This document shows, one piece after another, positions 42,273 to 52,400 of a DNA stretch of 64,000 bases. The position numbers were made by a program, and so were the translations under genes. The stretch is from an uncultured bacterium (GTDB taxonomy: Bacteria; Bacillota; Clostridia; Oscillospirales; Ruminococcaceae): positions 136,475 through 200,474 of the forward strand of contig CAJMSD010000004.1 of the NCBI GenBank assembly GCA_905215965.1, read 5' to 3'. The notes beneath the pieces are model-generated. The model was not told the origin of the DNA, did no database searches, and was given only the letters and a program-made list of their open reading frames with translations. Position 1 is the first letter of the stretch. Every line of letters starts with the position of its first letter.

Positions 42273-44228
42273 CTACGTCCTTTTAAATTGATGTTCTATA
42301 TTGCCCTTTGTCATTGTAAACATAACAGGTCTGCCGTGAGGACAATGACGTATCTTTTCATTGTAATATACCTGTTCGGCAAGAGCCTGAAGCTCGCTTA
42401 TATCATTTCTGTCATTGGCTTTGATCGCCGATTTGCAGGCGATCGAGTGAAGCATATCGTCGAAAATATGCGTCTGCGGATCTTTTTTGCCGAGGTACAG
42501 ATTTTCCGCGATCTCCGGAATTATTTCATCAAGATCAAGCTCCATAAGGAAAGTCGGCACAGCCGTCGCCGTAACGCACGGCTTGTCGGAAAAGTCAAAC
42601 CGGAATCCCATATCCGCAAGAAGCTCGGTGTTATTCATAAGCGCGTCAAAATGATCCAGCGAAAGCAGCACCTTGACTCCAGTCATGAGCATCTGGCTGA
42701 ACTGACGGCAGCTGCGGCTTTTCAGACGTTCGAAAATAATGCGTTCATGGGCGGCGTGCTTATCGATCATAACAACATTATTATCAGCTTCGGCAATAAT
42801 ATAATTTTTAAACGCTTCGCCGATAACATGGATCTCCGGAAGCTCGCTCTCCGGCTTCACGGCAGGCTCGTTTTCGGCGGCAGACGGCTTCTTTTCAAAC
42901 GACTCTGAGTTTATATATCGGAAGCCTTCAACGGTCTCAGACTCTTTTTTCTCGCAAAGCTCGGATATATCCGATTTTTCGGGATTATCTTCGATCTCAG
43001 GTTTATTCTCCGCAGCCTTTATTTCCGTTTTTTCATCGGCAGACGCAATTTCCAAAGCTTTATCCGCATAAGAGCAGACATAGCGCGATTCCGCCGCATC
43101 AGCCGCTTTTAAAGCCGATTCCTTTTCCTTTATATCCTCGATCGGAGTAAACATAATTTCCTGCTGCGGAAACTCTTCTTCCGTTTCCTCACGCTTTGTC
43201 CAGTCCACATTTGGCTTAAGCTCAAATTCATAGATGAGACCGTCGTTCATAAGCGCGTTTTTCACAGCAAAATAAACAGCGTCGGAAACGGTTTTCTCGT
43301 CGGTAAAGCGCACCTCTGCCTTTGCCGGGTGAATATTAACGTCCATAGCCGCAGGAGCAAGCTCTATCATAAGCACGCACGCAGGGAATTTCCCCGTCAT
43401 TATCATATTGACGAACGCGCTTTCAAGGGCAGTCGAACAGAGCCTTGATTTAACATATCGTCCGTTGATGAAAAAGTTCTGAAACGTTCGGTTATTCTTC
43501 GCGTACAGAGGCTTTATAACATAACCGCTCACTCTGATACCGTTGTACTCATAATCCGCGGCTATAAGATCACGGGCAAAATCGCGTCCGTAGACCGCAT
43601 AGACAGCGGAAAACAGCTCTCCGTCGCCGCTCGAGTTGAACTCCATGCGGTTGTCGCGTATAAGGCGGAAAGAAATATCTGGGTGAGAAAGAGTTATCTT
43701 CTGGAGTATCTGGCTTACCGCGTTTGCCTCGGTCACGTCTTTTTTCATAAACTTCTGACGTGCGGGGACATTATAGAAAAGCTCGCGGACAATTATCGTT
43801 GTGCCGTCGGGACATCCGCCCTTTTCGTGAGATATCTCGCTGCTTCCCTCAATATGGTAGACCGTGCCGTAGGTCTCGTCGCTCTGCTTTGTCATTACCT
43901 CGACCCTCGCTACGGCAGCCACGGAAGCAAGAGCTTCTCCCCTGAATCCGAGAGTGTTTATCTTATCAAGGTCGCCCTTACATGTTATTTTGCTGGTAGC
44001 ATGGCGCAGAAATGCCGTAGGAACGTCGTCAAAGGACATTCCGCAGCCGTCGTCGGTAACACGCATATATGTGGTGCCGCCGTTTTTTATTTCAACGGTA
44101 ATATGCTTTGCTCCCGAATCGATAGAATTCTCAACAAGCTCTTTTATTACCGACGAAGGACGCTCGATCACCTCGCCAGCCGCAATAAGCTCCGCTACTT
44201 CCTTGCTCAATACGTTGATTGACGGCAT
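42273..44228 (-). CDS. mutL: DNA mismatch repair protein MutL (endonuclease type)
   Basis: 651 residues. The N-terminal GHKL ATPase has ELVENSIDSGA near residue 33, DDGCGM near 58 and TLGFRGEALASVAAVA near 90. An acidic linker at about 340-450 precedes a dimerisation domain with MIDKHAAHERIIFERL near 490. This fits the metal-binding endonuclease motif of MutL homologues in species lacking MutH, supported by ACKSAIKAND and CPHGRPV near the end. ATG 44228 is nine bases after GGAG. It acts with MutS, encoded two genes upstream. Confidence 0.94.
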   Translation of the reverse strand: MPSINVLSKEVAELIAAGEVIERPSSVIKELVENSIDSGAKHITVEIKNGGTTYMRVTDDGCGMSFDDVPTAFLRHATSKITCKGDLDKINTLGFRGEALASVAAVARVEVMTKQSDETYGTVYHIEGSSEISHEKGGCPDGTTIIVRELFYNVPARQKFMKKDVTEANAVSQILQKITLSHPDISFRLIRDNRMEFNSSGDGELFSAVYAVYGRDFARDLIAADYEYNGIRVSGYVIKPLYAKNNRTFQNFFINGRYVKSRLCSTALESAFVNMIMTGKFPACVLMIELAPAAMDVNIHPAKAEVRFTDEKTVSDAVYFAVKNALMNDGLIYEFELKPNVDWTKREETEEEFPQQEIMFTPIEDIKEKESALKAADAAESRYVCSYADKALEIASADEKTEIKAAENKPEIEDNPEKSDISELCEKKESETVEGFRYINSESFEKKPSAAENEPAVKPESELPEIHVIGEAFKNYIIAEADNNVVMIDKHAAHERIIFERLKSRSCRQFSQMLMTGVKVLLSLDHFDALMNNTELLADMGFRFDFSDKPCVTATAVPTFLMELDLDEIIPEIAENLYLGKKDPQTHIFDDMLHSIACKSAIKANDRNDISELQALAEQVYYNEKIRHCPHGRPVMFTMTKGNIEHQFKRT

Positions 44229-44268
44229 TAACATTTACTCCTTTCAAAACGGTATAGACCGCAGCTGA

Positions 44269-44694
44269 TCACGCAAACTGTCTCAGTGCTTCCATAAATC
44301 CCTCAAGATTCTGCTTTTGTTCATCAAGATCGGTACAGCGCACCTTATCCGCAGCCGAAATGACATAATCGTACTTTTTTCCGTTATATGTCAGCTTTAT
44401 CCTTATTTTATAAATATTTACAAGCGGCATTTTGCTTATCTTCATACTTGTGACATTCTCAAGAGGGAGCACGATCAGATCAGGCTCAGACGAGCCGGTC
44501 ATAATATCCATCATATTAAAATCGGCTATCAGTATACTTCCGCCGACTGTCAGCGCCGCATATCCCGAATGGATATCGGAAGCCGAACTGAGAAACTTGC
44601 CTTTGTTCTGCACGGATACGTACAGCGGATAATTATACGGCTCTCCTGCCCTATCAAGGCATTTATACATCTGCTGCTTTGAAAATTTCTGCAT
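44269..44694 (-). CDS. Hypothetical protein, possible bacterial PH-like domain
   Basis: 141 residues, between mutS and mutL in the same direction. The pattern of a glycine turn (TVGGSILIADF), several beta strands (DLIVLPLENVTSMKISKMP, IYKIRIKLTYNGKKYDYVIS) and a C-terminal helix suggests a PH/GRAM-like fold, an inference from strand pattern only. ATG 44694 follows TTGGAGG. There are no catalytic motifs, signal peptide or membrane segments. An insertion of an unrelated gene between mutS and mutL is uncommon. Confidence 0.6.
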   Translation of the reverse strand: MQKFSKQQMYKCLDRAGEPYNYPLYVSVQNKGKFLSSASDIHSGYAALTVGGSILIADFNMMDIMTGSSEPDLIVLPLENVTSMKISKMPLVNIYKIRIKLTYNGKKYDYVISAADKVRCTDLDEQKQNLEGFMEALRQFA

Positions 44695-44707
44695 AGTTCC
44701 CTCCAAA

Positions 44708-47332
44708 TCATATACCGTGTATCATTTTGCTCATATCCCTGAGAAGCTCGCGGCATTCGGGATCCGTCAGCTCGTCGATGTTGGTCTTTTCGAGCATTTC
44801 AAGGGCGGCTTCACGGCTTACCGAGCCGAAGCTTATCTGCTCGTTTTCCTCGGTGTCGGTTATTTTTTTATCGGAAGCATGAGCCTTTTCCATTTCCGCA
44901 AGAAGCTCTCTTGCACGTCCTATGACCTTTGGAGGAAGTCCTGCAAGCTTTGCAACGTCGATGCCGTAGCTTTCGTCAACGCCTCCGCGCACTATTTTTC
45001 TCAGGAATCGAATAGTTCCGCCGTGCTTATTGACGGCGATACTGTAATTTTTTACACCCTCTATCTCGTTTTCAAGTCCGATAAGCTCGTGATAATGAGT
45101 GGCGAAAAGGGTTTTGCAGCCAAGCTTTTTCGATGAACATATATGCTCGGCAACAGCGCGCGCTATACTTACTCCGTCAAAGGTAGACGTACCTCTTCCG
45201 ACCTCGTCAAGGATAACAAGGCTGTCGGGAGTGGCGTTTTTAAGGATATCCGAAACCTCGCTCATTTCGACCATAAAGGTACTTTGTCCTGCGGTAAGAT
45301 CGTCGGAAGCTCCGACTCTTGTAAAGATCTTGTCCACAACGGATATCTTAGCCGAATCGGCAGGAACGAACGAGCCTATCTGCGCCATAAGGACAATAAG
45401 CGCAGCCTGACGCATATACGTTGATTTACCCGACATATTCGGTCCGGTGATGATCGACATTCTGCTTGAACGCGTATCTATGTACAGATCGTTGGGCACA
45501 AACATTTCATCTTGCAGCATAAGCTCAACGACAGGGTGACGTCCCGCCTTTATATCTATAGAGCCGTCAAGAGAAATATCGGGCTTTGTGTACAGATTTT
45601 TCAGTGCGACCGAGGCAAAGGAAGCAAGCACGTCTATTGCCGCAACGGCAGACGCGGTTTTCTGGACGCTTTCAAGCTTTGTCGCAAGGTAATCTCTCAC
45701 CTCGGAGAAAATATCGGCTTCAAGAGAAAGAGCCTTGTCTTTTGCGCCGAGTATCGTATTTTCGGCATTTTTCAGCTCCTCTGTAATAAAGCGCTCCGCA
45801 TTGGCAAGAGTCTGCTTGCGGATATATCCCTCGGGAATAAGATCGTAGTACGACCGTGTGATCTCGATATAATATCCGAAAACGCGGTTATATCCTATTT
45901 TAAGGTTTTTTATTCCCGTAGCCTCGCGCTCGCGCTTTTCAATGCCGTCTATGATCTCCCTGCCGTTGTTCATGATATGGCGAAGCGAATCGAGCTGCTC
46001 GTTAAAGCCCTCTTTTATAACTCCTCCGTCCTTGACGCTTACGGGAGGTTCGTCCGTTACGGCATTTTCCACAAGTCCGACAATATCGCTAAGCTCCGAG
46101 ATCTCACTGTTATATTTTGCGATAAGCTTTGACTCGCTCAGCTTATCAAGCTCCTTTTTTATCAGAGGAAGCTGAAGAGCCGTAGCCGAAAGCGATTTCA
46201 GATCCCTCGGATTAGCCGTTTTGTACATGACCTTTGTCATCAGACGTTCAAGATCGTATACCCTATCGAGCAGATCGGTAAGGTCGGAAAGAACGACGCT
46301 TTTTCTGTAGAGAACATCGACTGCGTCAAGGCGTTCGATAATACGGGCAGGACTTTTCAACGGCTGCTCTATCCAGTTTTTCAGCAGACGGCGTCCCATA
46401 GAGGTTTTCGTATCGTCAAGCACCCAGAGAAGCGATCCCTTTTTCTCCTTGCTGCGCATTGTCTCGGTAAGCTCAAGATTGCGTCTGGCGTTCAGATCGA
46501 GTCCCATAAAGGAATCACCGCTGAGAAGCTCTATCGAGGTAAAACGCGAAACCGAGGTTTTCTGCGTGTCGTTTATATAGTCAAAAAGGCCGCAGACGGC
46601 AGAACAGTCCGCGCCGTCCTCACTTATACCAAGCTCTCTTACAGAGCCGACATTAAACACCTTTTCGACGTTTTTCCTGTTTTCAGACGGAGAAAAACAT
46701 ATTTTATCGCGGAGAGTTACCGCGCAGCCAAGCTTCAGCTTTATGAAATCCGCCGCATTTTTAAGAGAAAGGAAGCTTTCGGGAAAAATTATTTCGGCAG
46801 GCATACAGCGTGAAAGCTCATTGATAACGCCCGATTCAAGCTCTTTTCCCTCAAACACGGCAAGAGCTGCGTCTCCGGTGGAAATATCCGCCGAAGCAAC
46901 GGCGCACGATACGTTTTCCTCATCGTAAAAAACGCTGCAAATATAGTTGTTCTTGCCGTCGTCAAGCATATTGCTGTCGGTAAGCGTTCCGGGAGTTATC
47001 ACACGGATAACATCGCGCACGACTATCCCCTTTGATTCGGCAGGATCGGTAAGCTGCTCGCATATCGCGACCCTGTAGCCCATATCTATCAGGCGTTTCG
47101 TATACATATCAACCGCATGATACGGCACTCCGCACATCGGAGCGCGTTCGTCAAGACCGCAGTCTCTTCCGGTAAGCGTCAGTTCAAGAGCCTTTGACAC
47201 AACAATAGCGTCATCGAAGAACATTTCATAAAAATCCCCAAGACGGAAAAAAAGAATGCAGTCCTCATACTTATCCTTGACTTCGAAATACTGTTTCATC
47301 ATTGGAGAGATCCTGCTTCTGTCAATATCCAT
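44708..47332 (-). CDS. mutS: DNA mismatch repair protein MutS
   Basis: 874 residues. The mismatch-recognition Phe-x-Glu lies in LGDFYEMFFDDA near residue 36. The clamp/lever helices are in the middle. The ATPase has Walker A TGPNMSGKSTYMRQAA near residue 622, Walker B LVILDEVGRGTSTFDG near 698 and ATHYHEL near 740. The C-terminal tail is short. ATG 47332 follows GGAGG. It binds mismatches and recruits MutL. Confidence 0.96.
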   Translation of the reverse strand: MDIDRSRISPMMKQYFEVKDKYEDCILFFRLGDFYEMFFDDAIVVSKALELTLTGRDCGLDERAPMCGVPYHAVDMYTKRLIDMGYRVAICEQLTDPAESKGIVVRDVIRVITPGTLTDSNMLDDGKNNYICSVFYDEENVSCAVASADISTGDAALAVFEGKELESGVINELSRCMPAEIIFPESFLSLKNAADFIKLKLGCAVTLRDKICFSPSENRKNVEKVFNVGSVRELGISEDGADCSAVCGLFDYINDTQKTSVSRFTSIELLSGDSFMGLDLNARRNLELTETMRSKEKKGSLLWVLDDTKTSMGRRLLKNWIEQPLKSPARIIERLDAVDVLYRKSVVLSDLTDLLDRVYDLERLMTKVMYKTANPRDLKSLSATALQLPLIKKELDKLSESKLIAKYNSEISELSDIVGLVENAVTDEPPVSVKDGGVIKEGFNEQLDSLRHIMNNGREIIDGIEKREREATGIKNLKIGYNRVFGYYIEITRSYYDLIPEGYIRKQTLANAERFITEELKNAENTILGAKDKALSLEADIFSEVRDYLATKLESVQKTASAVAAIDVLASFASVALKNLYTKPDISLDGSIDIKAGRHPVVELMLQDEMFVPNDLYIDTRSSRMSIITGPNMSGKSTYMRQAALIVLMAQIGSFVPADSAKISVVDKIFTRVGASDDLTAGQSTFMVEMSEVSDILKNATPDSLVILDEVGRGTSTFDGVSIARAVAEHICSSKKLGCKTLFATHYHELIGLENEIEGVKNYSIAVNKHGGTIRFLRKIVRGGVDESYGIDVAKLAGLPPKVIGRARELLAEMEKAHASDKKITDTEENEQISFGSVSREAALEMLEKTNIDELTDPECRELLRDMSKMIHGI

Positions 47333-47357
47333 GTTTATAAGCCTCCTCTCAGATTCA

Positions 47358-47418
47358 AGGCAATGCCGCGCAGAAATTTTGCGGTATTGCCTTAGAACCT
47401 GTCTTCAAAAGATCAGTG
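47358..47418. repeat. Palindrome plus truncated MITE end between mutS and the ricF-like gene
   Basis: 47358-47393 is a palindrome (AAGGCAATGCCGC paired with GCGGTATTGCCTT, one mismatch). 47392-47418 matches the left end of the element at 38293 (TTAGAACCTGTCT, then AAGATCAGTG-like). The stop codon of the ricF-like gene at 47413-47415 lies inside the fragment. Confidence 0.7.
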
Positions 47419-47817
47419 ACAGCCGCCGCATGTCGAACAGCTTCCGGAGCAGCCGTGCTGAACCTGACAGGTATCCGGATCTTCTCCGTTAGCGCACATT
47501 GTGATGATCTGGTTCACATCGTTTATAAGCTGCTCAAGCTGAGCCTGTGCTCCGCTGAAAATAGCCATATTCGGGTTGCTCATGATCTTGCCGTAGATAT
47601 TCTTTATTTCAGTATCGAGGCTTTTTATGAGGTCGGTGTCCTTATTCTCGCTGCTCATAGCCATGTTAAGCTCTGAGCGCTTTTTGTCAAAGCTGTCAAT
47701 AAGCTCCTGAAGCTCTTTATCCTCGTCGTTCTTCTTCTTGGCGAGCATATATGCGGTATATCTGTCGTCCTGCTGAATAGCCTTTCCAAGCTCTCTTGTC
47801 ATCTGAATTACATCCAT
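47413..47817 (-). CDS. YlbF/RicF-family protein with Cys-rich tail
   Basis: 134 residues. The YlbF/YmcA helical domain (DVIQMTRELGKAIQQDDRYTAYMLAKK at the start, then two more helices ending near residue 108) is followed by a short tail with five Cys and a final His (GCSGSCSTCGGCH). In Bacillus the related RicA/F/T complex carries Fe-S clusters and affects RNA processing and sporulation. The tail could bind such a cluster. It sits 66 bases after miaB, as ymcA does in Bacillus. ATG 47817 follows AAAAGGAG. The stop lies in a truncated mobile repeat, so the C-terminus may have been altered. Confidence 0.85.
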   Translation of the reverse strand: MDVIQMTRELGKAIQQDDRYTAYMLAKKKNDEDKELQELIDSFDKKRSELNMAMSSENKDTDLIKSLDTEIKNIYGKIMSNPNMAIFSGAQAQLEQLINDVNQIITMCANGEDPDTCQVQHGCSGSCSTCGGCH

Positions 47818-47883
47818 GTTAACATTCTCCTTTTAATAAATAAATTTATTTTTATACAAGCTTCCCCATTACCAAGTAATGGA

Positions 47884-49245
47884 TCAGCCTGTAATTTTGC
47901 CTATAACTGCCCAGTTTTTCGCCTCAATGATCTCAACGTCCACGAAGCTTCCGATAAGCGAGCTGTCGCCCTCGAATTCTACTATAATAAACTCATTGCT
48001 TTTTCCGGTAAGAAAGCCCTCATGCTTTTTGCTCACGCCCTCGGCAAGAACGCGCATTTTTCTGCCGACAAAGCGCTTATAGCTTTCGGAGCTGATACTG
48101 CGCTGGAGCTCCAGCAGAGCTCTCATTCGGCGGCTTTTTGTCTCGTCGGAAATTTTATCGACGATCTCGGCAGCTTTTGTTCCCGTGCGCTTTGAATATA
48201 TAAACGAATAGATATTATCGTAACCTACGCGCTTCATGAGTTTAAGAGTATCGTCAAAATCATCGTCGCTCTCGTTAGGGAAGCCTACAATTATATCGGT
48301 AGTGAACGAAAAATCGGGAATACGGCTGCGCAGATAATCGACCGTTTCGAGGTACTTTTCCACGGTATAGCGTCTGTTCATAGCGCTGAGGATATTGTTG
48401 CTGCCGCTCTGCACGGGAAGATGAAGGTGCTTTCCGACCTTATCGCATTCGATGATAGCATCAAGCAGCTCCTTAGACGCGTCTTTCGGGTGCGACGACA
48501 TGAATCTTATCACAAAATCGCCCTCAATTTCATTGAGTCTGCGCAGAAGCTGAGGAAAGCTTATCTCGCCGCCAAGGTCATTGCCGTAAGAATTGACGTT
48601 TTGTCCGAGCAGCATGATCTCCTTGTAGCCGTCAGCGGCAAGCTGAGTGACCTCGCGGATAATGTCCTCGGGACGTCTGCTGCGCTCCCTGCCGCGGACA
48701 TACGGAACGATACAGTAGGTACAAAAATTATTGCAGCCGAACATTATGGGAACTGAAGCCTTAAAGCTGCTTTCCCTGACTTGCTCTGCGACCTCGGAAA
48801 AACCGGAATACTCGTTTGTATCGGAAGAAAATTTCTTTCCTTCAAGGCAGTCGAGCAGAAGCCGCGGAAGCGAACCGAGTGCAGATGTGCCGAGAACGAA
48901 ATCGACCTGAGAATATGATTTCTTTATCTTTTCCGAAATGTGCTCCTGAGCGGTCATGCAGCCGCTTATTCCTATAATGAGCTTCGGATTTTTCTCCTTA
49001 AGATGCTTCATGCTGCCGATTATTCCGAAAACTCTGTCCTCGGCATTCTCGCGTACCGCGCAGGTATTCAGAATTATCAGATCGGCTGATCTCTCGTCGT
49101 CGGTAAATTCATAGCCGATCTTTTTGAGAAGTCCCTTGATCTTTTCACCGTCGGACACATTCAGCTGGCAGCCAAAGCTTCGAACATAAGCCTTATGCGG
49201 AAGTCCGCTGCCGATAAGCTCTTTTATTTTTTCAATTTCAGTCAC
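47884..49245 (-). CDS. miaB: tRNA-2-methylthio-N6-dimethylallyladenosine synthase
   Basis: A radical-SAM methylthiotransferase of about 453 residues. The N-terminal UPF0004 domain holds the auxiliary-cluster cysteines (SFGCQLNVSDGEK, LNTCAVRENAEDR, GISGCMTAQEH). The radical-SAM motif is CNNFCTYCIVPYVRGRERSR near residue 172, and a TRAM domain ends the protein. It modifies the base made by MiaA. GTG 49245 is preferred because GGAG is eight bases upstream; an upstream GTG at 49254 overlaps that site. Confidence 0.94.
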   Translation of the reverse strand: MTEIEKIKELIGSGLPHKAYVRSFGCQLNVSDGEKIKGLLKKIGYEFTDDERSADLIILNTCAVRENAEDRVFGIIGSMKHLKEKNPKLIIGISGCMTAQEHISEKIKKSYSQVDFVLGTSALGSLPRLLLDCLEGKKFSSDTNEYSGFSEVAEQVRESSFKASVPIMFGCNNFCTYCIVPYVRGRERSRRPEDIIREVTQLAADGYKEIMLLGQNVNSYGNDLGGEISFPQLLRRLNEIEGDFVIRFMSSHPKDASKELLDAIIECDKVGKHLHLPVQSGSNNILSAMNRRYTVEKYLETVDYLRSRIPDFSFTTDIIVGFPNESDDDFDDTLKLMKRVGYDNIYSFIYSKRTGTKAAEIVDKISDETKSRRMRALLELQRSISSESYKRFVGRKMRVLAEGVSKKHEGFLTGKSNEFIIVEFEGDSSLIGSFVDVEIIEAKNWAVIGKITG

Positions 49246-49354
49246 ATATAACACTCCTAAACGCCTAATAACCCATAGTAAGTATTATATCACAGATTTC
49301 CGAAAATGTCTACACAATTTTAAATTATACACCGAAAATCTTCCCGACAAAAGA

Positions 49355-49386
49355 GAAAACAGGAATGCTTTCACATTCCTGTTTTC
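49355..49386 (-). terminator. Terminator of the pectate lyase gene
   Basis: A 13-bp perfect stem (49355-49367 with 49374-49386) and a 6-base loop, followed on the minus strand by a T-rich tract. Confidence 0.88.
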
Positions 49387-49410
49387 AAAATGTATATTAT
49401 TGTGGAACCA

Positions 49411-52400
49411 TCATAAGGTTGATTCCGGAAGAGAGGGCGTGATCAGTGCAAGGTACTTCTGAACCGATATAGCATCGTTTACGCTTATTCCGTCTCCGCG
49501 CTGATAAACATCGCATATGTTAATAACTTCCGGAGTGAAAGGATATGCTGCGGGGTCTGCACAGTGACAGAGAATAAGTACGACATCGTCAATAGTTACA
49601 GTACCGTTTCCGTCAGCGTCGCCGTAAACTCCTGTAGGCGGTAAAGTTGTAGATGTGGTGGTTGTGGTAGTAGTAGTTGTTGTTGTTGTGGCTGTTGTCG
49701 TGGTTGTTGTGGAAACTTCTCCGTTTGGCGAATAAACCATATAGAACAGGTTAGCAGAATCGGCTTTGGCAACCGTATGGCTTCCTGCCGAAAGATCAGC
49801 GGAAATTATTCCGTCTCCCGACGATGTATACTTTGTGCCGTCGATCTTGACCGTTGCACTCGGCTCAACAAATACAAGAGTAAGCTTTCCTGCCGAAGGC
49901 GCGTTAAAGTTAATGCTTGTAGCCGTTTCCATCTTCAGACACTGTGTCAGGTTGAGTCCTGCGTATGAAACGCTGCCCTTGGAGGTTGAAAGGTTGCCTG
50001 AGATCGTATAGAAATCGCTTGCTGTTCCGTTTAATGTAAAGTTGTGAACATAGCCGCCTGCAACGATCGGAGCGTCTGTGCCCTTTGTAGTAGTCGTTGT
50101 CTGAGAGCCTGTTGAACCGCCGTTTGTTGTGGTTGTTGTCTGAATGATCTGCGAGCCGTCGTACATATGATAACCGACAGAAGAATAAGCGCCGTTTGAC
50201 GGGGTTTCAGCAAATCCGCCCGGATTCGGAGAACCGTCGGCATTTCTCCATGCCTTATGGAAGTCTGTGCCCATTGCCGGTACGCTGAGATTAATGAAAT
50301 CGGAATCGGAAGGAGTTATAACAGATCCGAGCTTTGCTCCGTTTGTCATAGTCTCACTTGACGCAAAATAATATTTGCTGTTATAGTAAATTGTATTTAC
50401 TGCCTTGCCGACAAGCTTATCGTTTGAAACCTTTATGCCGGCAGCTCCAAGGCTCGAAACCTTTGAAGTATTCATGTATGACATTACGTTTGTGAAAAGA
50501 GTTGTGGTATCGGTGCAGCGGTAGCATGAAAGGTTCGGCTTTCCGTTTCCGCCTACGCCGTTATTGTATGCCGTACAATTTGTAAGGCTGCCGAGAAGCG
50601 GATTGTTGTTATCGGTAAAACCGCAGTTGAGATTCTCAAATGCAAGACAGTTTTCAAGAACATGAGCGCTGCCTACTCCCGAACCTCCGAGCTTGAAACC
50701 GTTACCGTCGCAATTGCCGTAGCCCTCGCCGAATTCCGTAAATCCGTTTCTGAATGCGATACAGTTTTTAAGAGTTACGATACCGATAGAGCCTGTATCC
50801 GTCTTTGCAAAGAGATCCCAGCCGTCGTCGGAGTTGTTGTAAGCCATACATCCGTCGAATACATTGCCGTTGCCGCAGGTAAGCTTAGCTGCAAATCCGT
50901 CGGCATTTTCCATTGATTCATTATCGCAGTTATTCTTTGAAGTACAGTTCAGTATGTAATTGTTTGAAGGCCAGTCTGCAATACTTGCTGCACTTGTATT
51001 GTATCTTGAGATCTGAAGTCCCGTGTCCTGATTATCATTGAAGATCATCATCTCAATTATATTGTTGTTGCCTGAGAGAAGCATACCGTTATCGGCAGCC
51101 TTTTCAATTTCAAAGCCCTTGAAATGCCAGTAATCGCCGTCAAGAACTATACCGCGCTTGCTTCCGTCGGCAGCTCCCTGTCCCGAGAAATTCCATACTA
51201 CCTCAGCTCCGGGATAAGCGAAAACATTTTTATATTTTCCCGACGAGCCGCTGTTGGAATCGCTGATAAGGATAGTTTCGCTGAAATTATAAGTACCGTC
51301 AAGAAGATAAACAGTACCGCCTGCCTTTACCGAATTTATAGCCGAAAGAGCGTCTGTAGGCTTGCTCATGGAGCTTCCGTCTCCGCCGCCGTTAGGTGAA
51401 GCGTAGATAACGTCCGTTGTTGCAATAACAGCACTTGTTGTAGTTGTAACAGTTGGAGTCTTTGTTGTTGAAACGGTAGTAACAACAGGAGCTTTGGTCG
51501 TAGTTGTTGTCGAAACAGAACCCGTGTCCTCTTTAAATCCGCTGCCGATAGCAACAACCGATGTCTTGTAGGACCGAAGAGCCGACATAAGCGACGTATT
51601 TACAGCATAGCTCTCGTCATCGCTTGAAGTAAATGTAAAGCTGAAATCGCCTCCGTTAAGACGTCCTGCGTTTGCCATAACTTTTGAAGGAACATCGCTT
51701 GCCGCGTCAGCAGTGTAACTGTACATAACGCTGCTTGTATCGAAGTTATTGTAAGAATTTCCGCCCTGCTTCGACTTTACCGACGACGGAACATTTTCTG
51801 TCTTGGAAGAAACGACGTAAGCGTCGTATTCAGTGCTGTTCTGACTGTACGGAACGAAAGCCTTCTGACCTGTCATATAATTTCCGTATGCCTTGATAAC
51901 TCCTCCGTCCTCGCTTGAAAACGTGCCTGCGCCCGTTGCAATATCAGAGCCCTGCATTGAAGTCAGCATAGGATATTTACAATTTCTGAAATAGTTGTTC
52001 TCGGAGAAAATTGACGAACCGAGAGTTGAGCCCATTCCGTATTTTGAGTTTCCGTCATAATAGTTATTGTAAACGTGTGCGGAGTAATATCTTACTCTCG
52101 GGTGTCTTGAATCGGAATGATCGTACCAGTTATGATGATATGTAATATAAAGATCGTCGGTAGTACCCTCGCTCAGACCGAGAAGATTACATTTTCCGCT
52201 GTCCCAGAAGTGGTTGTAAGAAAATGTGATATAAGTCGATTTTTTACAGTCAAGCGCGCCGTCGCCCTTAGCCTGATCCGAATCTCCGCCTGCTTCTCCG
52301 TAGAAGAAATCGCAGTTATGAACCCATACATGGTCGTTGCCCTGCTGCAGGCTTATGTTATCGCCCTCGTCGCTGTCTACGAGCATAACTCCTATATTTC

